From positions 4,663,001 to 4,727,000 of the forward strand of contig NZ_CP059732.1 of the NCBI RefSeq assembly GCF_014117325.1: DNA of 64,000 bases. Reading direction: 5' to 3'. Each line of letters begins with the position of its first letter. Positions within the stretch are counted from its first letter, which is position 1. Below the pieces are notes generated by a model. The model did not search any database, was not told the origin of the DNA, and saw nothing but the letters and a program-made list of their open reading frames with translations. This document shows positions 51,485 to 61,200 of this stretch, piece after piece. Position numbers and translations under genes: made by a program. The DNA is from Spirosoma foliorum. GTDB lineage: Bacteria; Bacteroidota; Bacteroidia; Cytophagales; Spirosomataceae.

Positions 51485-54040
51485 GTGTCGCTCAGAAAAC
51501 GCCTGCCTGCCTTACTACTTGGTCTTTCGCTTAGTTCAGCTTTAGTTGCTCAGGTTCCTTATGGACCAATTAAGCCAACACCCTCCAGTGAAATCCTCTC
51601 GAATCTAAAAAAACTGAATGTTCTCGGCACGGTGCTTTATGTAGCCGCCCACCCCGACGACGAAAATACGCTACTCCTTGCTTACCTCGCCAAAGACCGA
51701 CTCGTTCGAACGGGTTATCTTTCGCTGACACGGGGCGATGGCGGTCAAAATCTGATTGGGCCGGAGCAGGGCGAAAACATTGGTGTTATCCGTACGCAGG
51801 AGCTTCTGGCAGCACGTCGGGTCGATGGGCCCGATCAGTTTTTCAGTCGGGCGTATGACTTTGGGTTCTCCAAATCGACCAATGAAGCCGTGCGCACCTG
51901 GGGACAGGATAAAGTACTGGCCGACGTTGTCTGGATGATTCGAAAATATCAGCCCGATGTGATTATCACCCGATTTCCACCCGATGCCCGTGCGGGTCAC
52001 GGACATCATAGCGCATCGGGTTTTCTGGCCGAAGAAGCGTTTAAAATCTCGAACGATCCGACTAAATTCCCGGAACAGTTGGCCTATGTAAAACCCTGGC
52101 AGGCCAAGCGAATTTTCTGGAACATGTTCATTCCGGGTGCTTTCCTGAGTAATAAAAAGCCCGACGAAGCGGGCAATCTGGTTGGCGTTGAAACGGGGCT
52201 ATATAACCCAATGCTGGGTAAGTCGTATGGCGAGATTGCCTCCGAAAGCCGCAGTCAGCATAAAAGTCAGGGCTTTGGGGTAGCCCCTAACCGGGGCGCC
52301 AAAATCGACTATTTCCTATTGAAAGGTGGCGATCCTGTTGAAAAAGATCCACTCGAAGGTGTCGATATGAGTTGGAAACGGGTAAAAAATAGCGACGCTG
52401 TGCAATCGCTCGTTAACCAGACAATTGCCAGCTTTCGGCCCGACCAACCTGCCGCTTCCGTTCCGGCATTGGTGCAACTTTATGGCGCGATCAGCAAGTT
52501 GGACACGACCAATATCTACGTAAAAGCCAAACGTCAGGAAATACAAACGCTCCTGCAACAATGTCTGGGGCTTTGGTTTGAAACAAATCCGGCTGACTAC
52601 GCAGCTACCCCCGGCGAAACGATCAAAATTTCGACTAACGTTGTCAACCGGGTTGATGCGCCCGTTAAGCTGGTTAGTATCCGCTATTCAACGGGGAAAG
52701 ACACGACGCTCAATCTGGCGCTTAAACCCAATGACGTTATCCTTTTCCCAACTACACTGGCGATTCCCCAAACGCAGCCGATTTCGCAACCTTACTGGCT
52801 TGAGAAACCAATCGACAAGGGCTTGTTCCAGGTAGATAATCAGCAGTTAATCGGTCTTCCAGAAAACCCGGCAGCCGTAACGGCCAGTTATACTTTCGAG
52901 ATTGGTGGTCAATCGTTTACGTATAGTCGTCCCGTCGTTTACAAATCCACCGACCCGGTTGATGGGGAGATTTATCGTCCATTTATCATTCAGCCTGCCG
53001 TAACGGCCAACCTCACCGAGCGGGTGTACGTCTTCTCCGACAATACCCCCAAAACAGCAGAAATCGTTTTAAAAGCCGGGCAATCTAATCAGTCGGGAAC
53101 GCTTAAACTGGATGTTCCGGCGGGCTGGCGTGCCGAACCAGCCTCTGTTCCTTTTTCGCTGACGAACAAGGGCGACGAGCAACGGATAACCTTTAGTCTG
53201 TCACCAACGGCTCAGGCCAAAGATGGCAAATTACAGGCCGTCATGACAACGGCTAGCGGTACTTTCACAACTGGTCTGCGACTGGTTGCTTACAAGCATA
53301 TTCCAACACAAACGCTGTTTCCGCCTGCTTCGGCCAAATTGGTTAAGCTCGATGTAAAAGTAACTGCGAAAAACATTGGCTACATCGTTGGCGCGGGAGA
53401 TGAAGTGCCTGCTGCGTTACAGCAAATGGGTTGCCGTGTTACGTTGCTCGGCCCCAATGATTTAATCGGTAATCTTTCTGGCTATGACGCCATTGTCGTA
53501 GGCGTTCGGGCTTACAACACCAATAGCTGGATGGCTCGGGCTCAACCAAAACTGATGGATTATGTCAAAAATGGTGGAACGATGATTGTGCAGTATGTTA
53601 CGCCCGTTAACTCGTTCTTTCGGAATGAAGCCCCCCTACCCCAACTTGGCCCCTACCCATTTAAAGTTGTAAACGAGCGTGTTACGGAAGAAGATGCACC
53701 GATGAACTTTATCAATCCGCAGCACCCGCTACTCAATTACCCGAATAAAATTACAGCCGCTGACTTTTCGGGCTGGATTCAGGAACGCGGCATTTATTTC
53801 GCGCAGGATTGGGATAAAGCCTACGAACCCATTTTCTCGGCCAACGATCAGAACGAAGCGCCCAAACAAGGAAGTTTGATTTATGCCAAATACGGCAAAG
53901 GCCACTTTATGTACACGGGTCTGGTCTTCTTCCGCGAATTACCCGCTGGCGTACCGGGTGCTTACCGCTTGTTTGCCAACATGATTTCGGCGGCCAGTGA
54001 TTCAGCAGCCTCGGTCTCGGGTTCTTCGAGCAAACGGTAG
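51485..54040 (+). CDS. Exported PIG-L family deacetylase, multidomain
   Basis: An 851-residue protein. The GTG at 51485 gives a proper signal peptide (SLRKRLPALLLGLSLSSALV); a TTG eleven codons upstream is the alternative, and no ATG exists. The PIG-L (GlcNAc deacetylase-type) domain has AAHPDDE (H56) near the start, LTRGDGGQNLIGPEQG, and the zinc His pair in RAGHGHHSASG. Middle Ig-like domains are followed by a glutamine-amidotransferase-like/ThuA-like fold (YIVGAGDEVPAALQQMGCRV, YDAIVVGVRAYNTN, GGTMIVQYV). Such architectures act on N-acetylated sugars or conjugates. With SusC/SusD it likely forms an uptake and deacetylation locus. Confidence 0.9.
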   Translation: MSLRKRLPALLLGLSLSSALVAQVPYGPIKPTPSSEILSNLKKLNVLGTVLYVAAHPDDENTLLLAYLAKDRLVRTGYLSLTRGDGGQNLIGPEQGENIGVIRTQELLAARRVDGPDQFFSRAYDFGFSKSTNEAVRTWGQDKVLADVVWMIRKYQPDVIITRFPPDARAGHGHHSASGFLAEEAFKISNDPTKFPEQLAYVKPWQAKRIFWNMFIPGAFLSNKKPDEAGNLVGVETGLYNPMLGKSYGEIASESRSQHKSQGFGVAPNRGAKIDYFLLKGGDPVEKDPLEGVDMSWKRVKNSDAVQSLVNQTIASFRPDQPAASVPALVQLYGAISKLDTTNIYVKAKRQEIQTLLQQCLGLWFETNPADYAATPGETIKISTNVVNRVDAPVKLVSIRYSTGKDTTLNLALKPNDVILFPTTLAIPQTQPISQPYWLEKPIDKGLFQVDNQQLIGLPENPAAVTASYTFEIGGQSFTYSRPVVYKSTDPVDGEIYRPFIIQPAVTANLTERVYVFSDNTPKTAEIVLKAGQSNQSGTLKLDVPAGWRAEPASVPFSLTNKGDEQRITFSLSPTAQAKDGKLQAVMTTASGTFTTGLRLVAYKHIPTQTLFPPASAKLVKLDVKVTAKNIGYIVGAGDEVPAALQQMGCRVTLLGPNDLIGNLSGYDAIVVGVRAYNTNSWMARAQPKLMDYVKNGGTMIVQYVTPVNSFFRNEAPLPQLGPYPFKVVNERVTEEDAPMNFINPQHPLLNYPNKITAADFSGWIQERGIYFAQDWDKAYEPIFSANDQNEAPKQGSLIYAKYGKGHFMYTGLVFFRELPAGVPGAYRLFANMISAASDSAASVSGSSSKR

Positions 54041-54052
54041 CGTTCCATCGTT

Positions 54053-54082
54053 GTGGTGTCAGGTTCTTCAACCTGACACCAC
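54053..54082. repeat. Perfect hairpin after the PIG-L gene
   Basis: GTGGTGTCAGGTT (54053-54065) pairs perfectly with AACCTGACACCAC (54070-54082), loop CTTC, 12 nt after the stop. The first eight bases recur at the ends of the repeat unit at 29481-29750. Confidence 0.88.
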
Positions 54083-54134
54083 TAGACAATTAATTATCCA
54101 TATTCAGGTGGCATATTTCCATTAGAACCGTCTC

Positions 54135-54209
54135 ATGCTTCATTCCAGCAAAGACGAATTCCTATGGGCCTTCGAAATCGTACTCTATTGGGGTAGTTCT
54201 GCGGAAAAG
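54135..54209 (+). pseudogene. 5' part of a short ORF interrupted by a group II intron
   Basis: ATG at 54135 opens 25 codons (MLHSSKDEFLWAFEIVLYWG and five more) up to the putative intron border, ending in phase 0. Behind the putative 3' border (56617) the same phase continues 22 codons (IIRRLPKAVLATVSRRRVW) to a TAA at 56684-56686. Joining both gives a 47-residue product with no recognisable family. Whether the host ORF is real is uncertain. Confidence 0.35.
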
Positions 54210-54820
54210 GTGCGACTCGTTTGCCTGAAATCACTTCGGTGAGGGATAGGCAGCAAGGTATCAACACCTTGACAACTTGATAAGCGTGAGGGTGCAAGTC
54301 CCTCTCCCCAGTGCAGGGGTAACAGCATCACCCCTACGGTAGCGACTGGCCATCAATCCGTAGAGCGGGGTGAAAAGGCGGTAACGGTGAACCTAACACC
54401 AAATCCCGTCGAGCATGAGTTTATGGATAGCGAAAGTACACTTGAACTGTCGTCACAGAAAACTTGCCAATCGCACCGGCGACCCGGGTAGGTTAATAGG
54501 CAAGACCAAAATGGTAAAGGATAGGGGCTGACCAATTGTTGGGCCAGAGAAAAATCCAGGGGCTGGCATCTCTTTTCAATGACCAGTTGCATACCCCACA
54601 AACCTGGAAGAAAGTATCATCCTAACAACTCGACCAACGCGTGTCAGGAACGAAGCAAGCTTGTGTCGGCTCTCTCTAAAGGAGCAGGTGCCAACCGGAT
54701 GCCAACACAAAAAGAGATTGCCTAAGAAGCCAACGCCCATCGTAATAATTGGGATATGCTGACGTAGGCACGGTGAGTTAAGTTGATTATTCTTTAGTAA
54801 CAGTAATAGCTAAAACACGT

Positions 54821-56530
54821 ATGGCCAATACGATGGAGGAATGGAAAGATACGCCCTGGCGCAAGTTGGAGCGGTACGTCTTTCGGCTGCAAAAGAGAAT
54901 ATTCAAGGCTTCACAACGTGATGATGTAAGAACAGTACGACGACTCCAAAAAACGCTAATCCGATCCCAGTCGGCCAAAACACTGGCCGTTCGCCAGGTA
55001 ACTCAAGACAACCAAGGAAAGAAAACGGCAGGGCTCGATGGCGTCAAATCGCTATCTCCTCCACAACGATTGGCCCTGGTTACCACCCTGAAAATGCCTG
55101 CCAAGGCAACTCCAACTCGCCGGGTCTGGATACCCAAACCTGGTTCTCAGGAGAAACGACCGTTAGGTATTCCAATCCTGTACGACCGCGCTCTTCAAGC
55201 CTTGGCCAAGAAGGCATTGGAACCCGAATGGGAAGCCCGCTTTGAAGCCAACAGTTACGGCTTTCGACTGGGGCGTGGTGCCCATGACGCGATTCAGGCC
55301 ATCTTTAGTGCCATCTGTAACAAGACGCGCTACGTCTTAGATGCTGACATTGCGAAGTGTTTTGATCGAATCAACCACCAAGCTCTGTTAGCCAAACTAA
55401 GTACGTTCCCCACCCTGAGACGACAGATCAAAAGCTGGCTCAAGGCAGGTGTTATGGAAGGAGACCAGTTATTCCCAACCGAGGAAGGCAGCCCGCAAGG
55501 GGGCGTTATCTCCCCTTTATTGGCTAATATCGCCCTGCATGGGATGGAACAGGCGATTCACCAAGCCTTCCCAACCCAAACCCGAAAGGTCAATGGGGTG
55601 TTAACCCGGCAAACCACCCCACACATTGTTCGCTATGCCGATGACTTCATTATTTTACATGAGGAGTTAGCCGTAGTCGAGCAATGCAAGGGGCTGGTAT
55701 CTGATTGGCTGGCTCCAATGGGACTTAAACTAAAAGAGAGCAAAACTAGCATTACCCATACGCTGTACGCCCATGAGGGTAAGATAGGGTTTGACTTTCT
55801 GGGCTTTACAATACGGCAATTTCCCGTTGGCAAGCATCACTCCGGTTTGGATAACAAACGGTCCCCGCTGGGCTTCAAGACTTTGATACAACCTTCAGTG
55901 GTGGCTATCAAACGGCATAGTCAACGCTTGAATACGATCATCCGCCGTCATCGGAGCAGCCAACAACAACTCCTGATTGATGAGCTTAATCCAGTCATTC
56001 GGGGTTGGTCCAACTATTATTCGACGGTGGTGAGCAAGAAGCACTATTGCCGATTAACTCACCTACTGTTTAGGAAGTTATGGCGTTGGGCGAGTCGCAG
56101 ACACCCGCGTAAAGGAGCCTATTGGTTGCGAAAACGTTACTGGCCTTTTCAGGACAAAAGCTGGCGATTTGCAGATAAAGGCAAAGCTCTGTTTCAGCAC
56201 AGTGATACTCGGATTGTGCGTCACGTCAAAGTCATCGGTAGCCGAAGTCCATTCGATGGTAATTGGGTGTATTGGAGTAGTCGAATGGGTAGACATCCGG
56301 AAGTCGGTACACGACTTGGGTTTTTGTTGAAACGGCAAAAGGGCCAATGTACCCACTGCAAGCTGTTCTTTAAACATGGTGATTTGCTGGAGGTCGATCA
56401 CCAGCAACCCCGGTCAGCCGGTGGCAGTGATCGATATGAAAATCTTCAACTTTTACACCGCCATTGTCACGATGTCAAAACGGCGACCGATCAACAAGAT
56501 AAGTTGCAGGAAGACACCATCAAAGGCTGA
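54821..56530 (+). CDS. ltrA: Group II intron reverse transcriptase/maturase with HNH endonuclease
   Basis: A 569-residue intron-encoded protein. Reverse transcriptase blocks: PLGIPILYDRALQALAKKAL, YVLDADIAKCFDRINH, GSPQGGVISPLLANIALHGM and the catalytic RYADDFII (Y272). The maturase X domain follows (RSSQQQLLIDELNPVIRGWS), then an HNH nuclease with CTHC, EVDHQQPRSAGG and NLQLLHRHCHD. RT copies the spliced-in intron at the DNA target, the X domain assists splicing and HNH cuts the second strand. No frameshift or stop interrupts it, so the element may still be mobile. The protein is basic and encoded in domain IV. Confidence 0.96.
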   Translation: MANTMEEWKDTPWRKLERYVFRLQKRIFKASQRDDVRTVRRLQKTLIRSQSAKTLAVRQVTQDNQGKKTAGLDGVKSLSPPQRLALVTTLKMPAKATPTRRVWIPKPGSQEKRPLGIPILYDRALQALAKKALEPEWEARFEANSYGFRLGRGAHDAIQAIFSAICNKTRYVLDADIAKCFDRINHQALLAKLSTFPTLRRQIKSWLKAGVMEGDQLFPTEEGSPQGGVISPLLANIALHGMEQAIHQAFPTQTRKVNGVLTRQTTPHIVRYADDFIILHEELAVVEQCKGLVSDWLAPMGLKLKESKTSITHTLYAHEGKIGFDFLGFTIRQFPVGKHHSGLDNKRSPLGFKTLIQPSVVAIKRHSQRLNTIIRRHRSSQQQLLIDELNPVIRGWSNYYSTVVSKKHYCRLTHLLFRKLWRWASRRHPRKGAYWLRKRYWPFQDKSWRFADKGKALFQHSDTRIVRHVKVIGSRSPFDGNWVYWSSRMGRHPEVGTRLGFLLKRQKGQCTHCKLFFKHGDLLEVDHQQPRSAGGSDRYENLQLLHRHCHDVKTATDQQDKLQEDTIKG

Positions 56531-56539
56531 CTCACTGAG

Positions 56540-56575
56540 GAGCCGTGTGAGGTAAAAGCCTCAAGCACGGTTTTG
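56540..56575 (+). ncRNA. Group II intron domain V
   Basis: GAGCCGTGTGAGG at 56540-56552 faces CCTCAAGCACGGTTTTG at 56559-56575, with a GNRA-like loop (TAAAAG) between. The catalytic triad AGC is at 56541-56543. Domain V is the catalytic core of the ribozyme. Confidence 0.85.
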
Positions 56576-56746
56576 AAGACCAGCCGTCGGGGCGACTCGA
56601 CGGCTGAGTTTAATTACATAATTCGTCGTTTGCCTAAAGCAGTGCTTGCAACCGTCTCAAGAAGGAGGGTTTGGCGAGATGGATAATTCTTCTACTCTAT
56701 AGCTACTTTTGCCGGATCGAATAGTCAAGCAGCTCTTAACTAACCT

Positions 56747-57490
56747 ATGGAAGACGAAGTAAGACCAAGTTAGCAAAAACTCATTCACTTAAATTGGAAA
56801 TTCGGTCTTGGTTTACTACTGGTCGTTTGTATCCCCCGCTTTATTTTAGTCTTGGCGGCTAACGCATCGGGCAACTATAGTTCAATCGGGGCGATTATGA
56901 TCATTTCCGCGCTTTGCCCGTTTGTATTTCTGACCCCGTTTGGACGCCGAAAAATTGGAATAACCAAGCCTGACCGCTACAGCCAGCTAGTAGTGGCGTT
57001 TGTAGCGGCTATCGTGTTCAGTGGTCTACTGTACGCGATAGGACGAACTTTATACGCCACTTCCTTTGAGAACTGGTATGTCTATATCGGCAAATCCTAC
57101 AAAATACCAGCCGGTATCTCTCAGCTGGATAGAGCAAGCTTATTCACTATCGTAGCGATAACGGGTATGCTGTTTAGCCCTATCGGTGAAGAGTTGTTCT
57201 TCCGGGGTATCGTTCACACCAGTTTTGCCCGTTCTATTGGGGAGAAAAGAGCTTCTCTGGTAGATAGTTCTGCTTTTGCGCCGACCCACCTGTCTCATTT
57301 TGGTCTGGTGTTCATCGACCAACAATGGGGGTTTTTGATGATGCCGGCTTTTCTCTGGGTAATGAGTATGTTTTTGGTGAGTAGGCTATTTTTCTGGTTT
57401 AAAACGGCTTCAGGCTCACTCTTGGGCGCAATTCTTTGCCATGCGGGGTTTAATTTGGGCATGACTTACTGCATCTTTTACTTATTGTAA
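56747..57490 (+). pseudogene. CPBP-family membrane metalloprotease with an early stop
   Basis: The ATG at 56747 opens a frame with the right family start, but a TAG at 56771 (ninth codon) interrupts it; the same frame then continues without break for 239 codons. Membrane helices start with FGLGLLLVVCIPRFILVL. CPBP motifs are intact: GEELFFRG (EExxxR), PTHLSHFG (second His) and LCHAGFNLG (HxxxN). The stop is one base from a Trp codon (TGG). Unless translation restarts at the TTG at 56852, losing the first helix, the gene is dead. CPBP proteases process prenylated proteins or peptides, and some protect against self-made bacteriocins. Confidence 0.72.
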
Positions 57491-57647
57491 AGATCTGCAT
57501 CAAGAATCCTTTTCGTTCAGGCCAGGAATCATGGACAAGTGTTGATGATTTGTCTCACTTATGAGCGTTTTTGGAGATTCTTAAGCAGACAGTATAATGG
57601 ATCATTCACTGTACTCATTCCGTCCGCAGACTATCGGTTGGATTGGC

Positions 57648-58035
57648 TTAAGCGGCCCGGTAGGTTTTTAGCCCGATCGTCAAGCCACCTAGTAGCAAAA
57701 GCACACCACCACAAAGGCCAAACGTTTCCAGGCCGACGCTCACCCGATACGCAAAGTTTTGCAGCAGGACCATGCCCGCCAAATAACCCAATGGGCAGGC
57801 TAGCAACAGGGCGATCAGCAATAGTTTACTAAATTCCCAGGATAGCTTGCTCACCAGTTGCCCGGCTGTCGCCCCCATGACCTTGCATATTATAGGTCAC
57901 CATGCCCAATAATCCCAAGCTGGCAATCGAGAGGCCAATCAGCACGGCTAAAAAATCAGTAAACTGACTGTTATCGTACTTACTGCTCAAATACAGGGTT
58001 CTTCTTCCAAAAGGGCGAAATTTTACGGTTTCAAA
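57648..58035 (-). pseudogene. C-terminal relic of an FtsX-type ABC permease
   Basis: On the minus strand two pieces of an FtsX/MacB permease C-terminus are found in different frames: FLAVLIGLSIASLGLLGMV (helix 2 region, about 57880-57960) and MGATAGQLVSKLSWEFSKLL plus the last helix, ending in LKTYRAA at 57648. The conserved link with the EIGVRKVLGA-type motif between them is deleted, causing a frameshift near 57878-57890. No N-terminal half remains. It is a decayed gene next to mobile elements. Confidence 0.7.
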
Positions 58036-58118
58036 CTAAGGGATTAGTTGTGACGATTTGTTACAGTCTCACATAAAGGAGCTTTTTACGAGATCTATGA
58101 GCTGACTGTTCCTATAGT

Positions 58119-59923
58119 GCTCCCCTAAACTTGGCTCTTACGCACTTTGTGTGATTGAGCTGATGACCTGATTTTAAGCTTTTGGTGTTCTGTCTAAATG
58201 AGCACTCAGCTTTCATTTCCCATTTATTTCCCCAATTGCCAAATTATTGACTGTCAGCACGGTGAAGGCGGCTATATCCTAGTAGTCTACTCAACGGACA
58301 AGCAGGCCAGTTGTCCATTTTGTCAGCAAGTCTCAAACAGATCACACGGATATCACTATCGTAAGCCGACCGATTTACCCATTAGCGATAAATCAGTCCA
58401 GTTGAGACTGCGATTGAGACGATTTCGCTGTCTAAATCCAACTTGCCCCAAACGAACATTTAGTCAGCCTTGTCCAGATTGGCTCCCTGCTTTTGCCCGT
58501 CGAACGAACCGCTTGGCTCATGCTCAACAGAGTGTGGCTATGATGCTAGGCGGACAAGCCGGTAGCCGTCTGCTGACCCAGTTGTATATGCCCACTAGCC
58601 ATGATACCCTCTTACGACTCATCCGAAAATGGCAACCAGTCGGGCCACAAACACCTTATGCACTGGGTGTTGATGATTGGGCGATACGAAAAGCGAAAAC
58701 TTATGGTACGATTTTAACGGTCGCCCGCTGGCGTTGATTTGGATCGACATCAACCGATTGATTTACTAGAAGGCCGAACGGCAGAAGGTCTATGAGATTG
58801 CCGGGCCGCCGTCGCGGCTGAAGGCCCATCCCGGCATAGAAGTTATTACCGCAACGGCGGCCCGGAAGGGATCGCTCTGGAGAATATGCACGCGGAGCCC
58901 GTCAGGGAGCCCCACAAGCTCAACAAGTTGCCGACCGATGGCATTTGCTGCAAAACCTGGAACAAGTCCTAGAGCGATTATTAACTGGCTGCTATCAACG
59001 ATTGCGAAAACTGCCAGTATCTCAGGCAGATACACCAACTCAGCCGACACCAGAACGGCTTAACTATGTGATGCGAGATTACTCAAAAAATGAACTAGAG
59101 GCCCGTTGGGCTGGCCGGGAAAAACACTTAGACTATTTTAATCAAGTACAGCAGTTACGCCGGGCAGGCCTGTCTATTTCTAAGAGTAGTCGGAAATTGG
59201 CCATGAATCGGAGTACGGTTCGTCGGTATGCCTACGCTGAATCATTTCCCGAACGAGTCCAACGTCCAAGCGGGCGTAGCATGCTGACTCCTTATCTAGC
59301 CTACTTAGAAAATCGCTATCGACAAGGTTGCCGTAACGCCCAACAGTTGTGGCGAGAGCTTGGCCAGCAGGGCTATCCGGGTGCTCATAATCAGGTAACC
59401 AAATGGCTGAGCAGACGTCGCAAGGAGGATGTGCCAACGACTCAAAAACAACCAGTAACCAACTCGTCTGTCCCTGATCGACTGCCTTTTGAGTTACCCA
59501 CTACTCAGCAGCTTGCCTGGCTGATGGTACGTCCTGTCTCCTTACTGGAAGAGACTGATGGACAAATCCTGAACCATGTTTGTCAGGAGGCTATTATTGC
59601 CCAGGTCTATGAACTAGTGAAGGACTTCGCTGCCATGGTTCGAACTCGTCAGGCAAAGTTATTAGACAATTGGTTGGTGCGTTGCCAAACTTGTTCCGCC
59701 GTGTTACTCCAGCAGTTTGGTCTTCATCTTCAACAGGACTATGCGGCCGTGCGAGCAGCTTTGTCCACCCCTTGGAGCAACGGCCAAACGGAAGGACAAG
59801 TCACCCGAGTGAAGCTCATTAAACGACAAATGTATGGGAGGACCAAATTGGACTTATTGCGTCAACGAGTACTTTATCGGTGGTGAACCACACAAAGTGC
59901 GTAAGAGCCAACTATTGGGGAGC
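58119..59923 (+). mobile_element. ISL3-family insertion sequence, inactive
   Basis: A perfect 21-bp inverted repeat (58133-58153 against 59889-59909, starting GGCTCTTACGCACTTTG) is extended outwards by an imperfect GCTCCCC...TT match, giving ends at about 58119 and 59923. The transposase frame is disrupted. I compared the flanks for an 8-bp target duplication; TTCCTATA on the left and TTAGATAA on the right do not match, so none is visible. Confidence 0.85.
58198..59886 (+). pseudogene. ISL3-type transposase, frameshifted in the catalytic core
   Basis: The first part (58198-58737) has the zinc-finger-like N-terminus (ASCPFCQQVSNRSHG, RRFRCLNPTCPKRTF) and the first catalytic Asp region GVDDWAIRKAKTYGT. 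It then runs into about 16 extra bases and several further small changes between 58715 and 58880, where the second catalytic Asp (ITRDRA in relatives) cannot be read. From EYARGARQGAPQAQQVADRW onward the frame is intact again (59886), with an internal helix-turn-helix (SISKSSRKLAMNRSTVRRYA) and the family end WSNGQTEGQVTRVKLIKRQM. The element cannot transpose by itself. Confidence 0.85.
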
Positions 59924-60182
59924 GCCTTAGATAAAAAGCCTATTGATGGTCAATTTGCCACGTAATCATCTGATTAATGGCTCCGAAACTTCCAGATTAA
60001 TCATTAAACAAGTCAACAACTACCACGGTGTAGCTTATATCCTGAATAAAACTCTTTAGCTTAGACTTTCTCACAAAATGCTCCATCTTAAGATGAATCA
60101 GCTTTGTAAAAGAGGCAATTGATTGAGCCCTAATTCCAACTATTCTCGCAAACTGGGGGTCATTCTGGCAAAGTAGTACGCT

Positions 60183-60533
60183 ATGAGAGCCATATTAGTC
60201 CCATTTGTAAGCCTATTATTGATCATAGGCTCATGTAAAACAGAAGAGTCGCTTGTTCCCCGCTGCGCTAATGCTGGAGCTTTGATTAAAGAGGTTAAAC
60301 GTGAAAACGGTGTGGTTTACTATGATTCCACACAAAGCAGCTACTTTATTCGAGTCCCAAATAGCTTTGATTCTCATGATTTAGGCTACACTTGCAACTT
60401 GACAACTGACTACCAAAAACCTGGTCTGAAAGTCAACTTCAGCGGTAGGTATTATCAGAGTGACAAACAACTAGGATTTGTCGCAGGTGACAAGACTTAT
60501 TCCTTATCACTTAGTTCCATCCAAGAACAATGA
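60183..60533 (+). CDS. Small lipoprotein of unknown function
   Basis: A 116-residue protein with a lipobox LLLIIGSC (Cys18). The mature part has strands such as VVYYDSTQSSYFIRV, GYTCNLTTDYQKPGLKVNF and KTYSLSLSS; two further cysteines (PRCANAG and YTCN) may form a disulfide. No family is recognised. The stop codon coincides with the left edge of the resolvase relic that follows, so its 3' end may have been rearranged. It is AT-richer than the core genes, and stands in an accessory region. Confidence 0.6.
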   Translation: MRAILVPFVSLLLIIGSCKTEESLVPRCANAGALIKEVKRENGVVYYDSTQSSYFIRVPNSFDSHDLGYTCNLTTDYQKPGLKVNFSGRYYQSDKQLGFVAGDKTYSLSLSSIQEQ

Positions 60534-60930
60534 TGCGCTCAACCAGCGTGTGTGGCGGCTTGATCGGTTAGGCCGCTCCTTAAGAGACCTTATCGATTGG
60601 GTGGCTTATTTGGAAAATCAGGGGATGGCTCTAAAGAGTCTCCATGAATCGATTGATACCTCAACAGGCAAGTTAGTCTTCCACCTATTCGGGGCCTTAG
60701 CCGAGTTCGAGCGTAATTTAATTCAGGAACGAACCATGGCGGGCTTATTGGCTGCGCGGGCGCGGGGTCGATTGGGCGGGCGGCCAAAATCATTGAATGC
60801 GGATAAACAATAGTTGGCCGTTGAGCTCTATACGGCCAAGAAAACCACTGTCAAGAAGATATGTGAGATACTGGCTATCAGCAAGCCAACTCTGTACGCT
60901 TATGTACGCAGTAGCCAGTTCAAGCATTAG
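60532..60930 (+). pseudogene. Truncated serine recombinase (Tn3-resolvase/Pin type) with in-frame stop
   Basis: The frame shows VWRLDRLGRSLRDLIDWV, LKSLHESIDTSTGKLVFHLF, GALAEFERNLIQERTMAGL and GRLGGRPKSL, the C-terminal two thirds of a resolvase/invertase. A TAG at 60811 stops it, yet the same frame goes on with the DNA-binding helix-turn-helix (VKKICEILAISKPTLYAYV) up to a TAG at 60928. The N-terminal catalytic Ser region is missing, replaced by the lipoprotein gene end. It is dead on two counts. Confidence 0.85.
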
Positions 60931-60984
60931 TTCAACTTCTATTGAAGGCCCTATCAATGATTTTTCTGCTTACCCAATACACCC

Positions 60985-61200
60985 ATGAAAATTACGCCAA
61001 AGGGCCTGTTACAACTGGGCTTTACTGAGTCATCCGAGCACCCGAAAGTCTATACCTACAAGCCGGGCCTCCGGGCGGTCGTAAGGGGTAGACTTGATGC
61101 CCAGCCCGGAAGTTTTCACATCGATATGTTCAAGGTGCCCCTTACTAGGATTGGCGATCTAGCTTATATGCTGGAGATCGTCGATTACTATCGACGATGA
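60985..61200 (+). CDS. Short protein of unknown function
   Basis: A 71-residue frame (MKITPKGLLQLGFTESSEHP, KVYTYKPGLRAVVRG, FKVPLTRIGDLAYMLEIVDY). No family recognised, no signal peptide or membrane helix. A second ATG (61197) overlaps its stop as ATGA and opens a further 22-codon frame, which may be a coupled short ORF or part of a decayed longer gene. It lies between mobile-element relics. Confidence 0.4.
   Translation: MKITPKGLLQLGFTESSEHPKVYTYKPGLRAVVRGRLDAQPGSFHIDMFKVPLTRIGDLAYMLEIVDYYRR

Larger units (their letters stand above)
54210..56617 (+). mobile_element. Group II intron with intron-encoded maturase
   Basis: The 5' border GTGCGAC (54210) fits the group II consensus GUGYG, and about 600 nt of folded domain I-III sequence follows. 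The maturase ORF (54821-56530) lies in domain IV. Domain V (56540-56575) and a domain VI-like stem (AGCCGTCG/CGACGGCT, 56582-56606) end near 56617 with AC, as expected for a 3' AY border. The element is about 2.4 kb and appears complete: all six domains plausible, ORF intact. The 3' border is inferred and could be off by a few bases. Confidence 0.88.

Noticed and set aside
57539..57832. 97-codon plus-strand ORF opposite the FtsX relic
   Set aside because: Antisense to recognisable FtsX codons, no family features.
58790..59050. 86-codon minus-strand ORF inside the ISL3 transposase
   Set aside because: Overlaps the scrambled catalytic region and the recognisable transposase frame on the plus strand.
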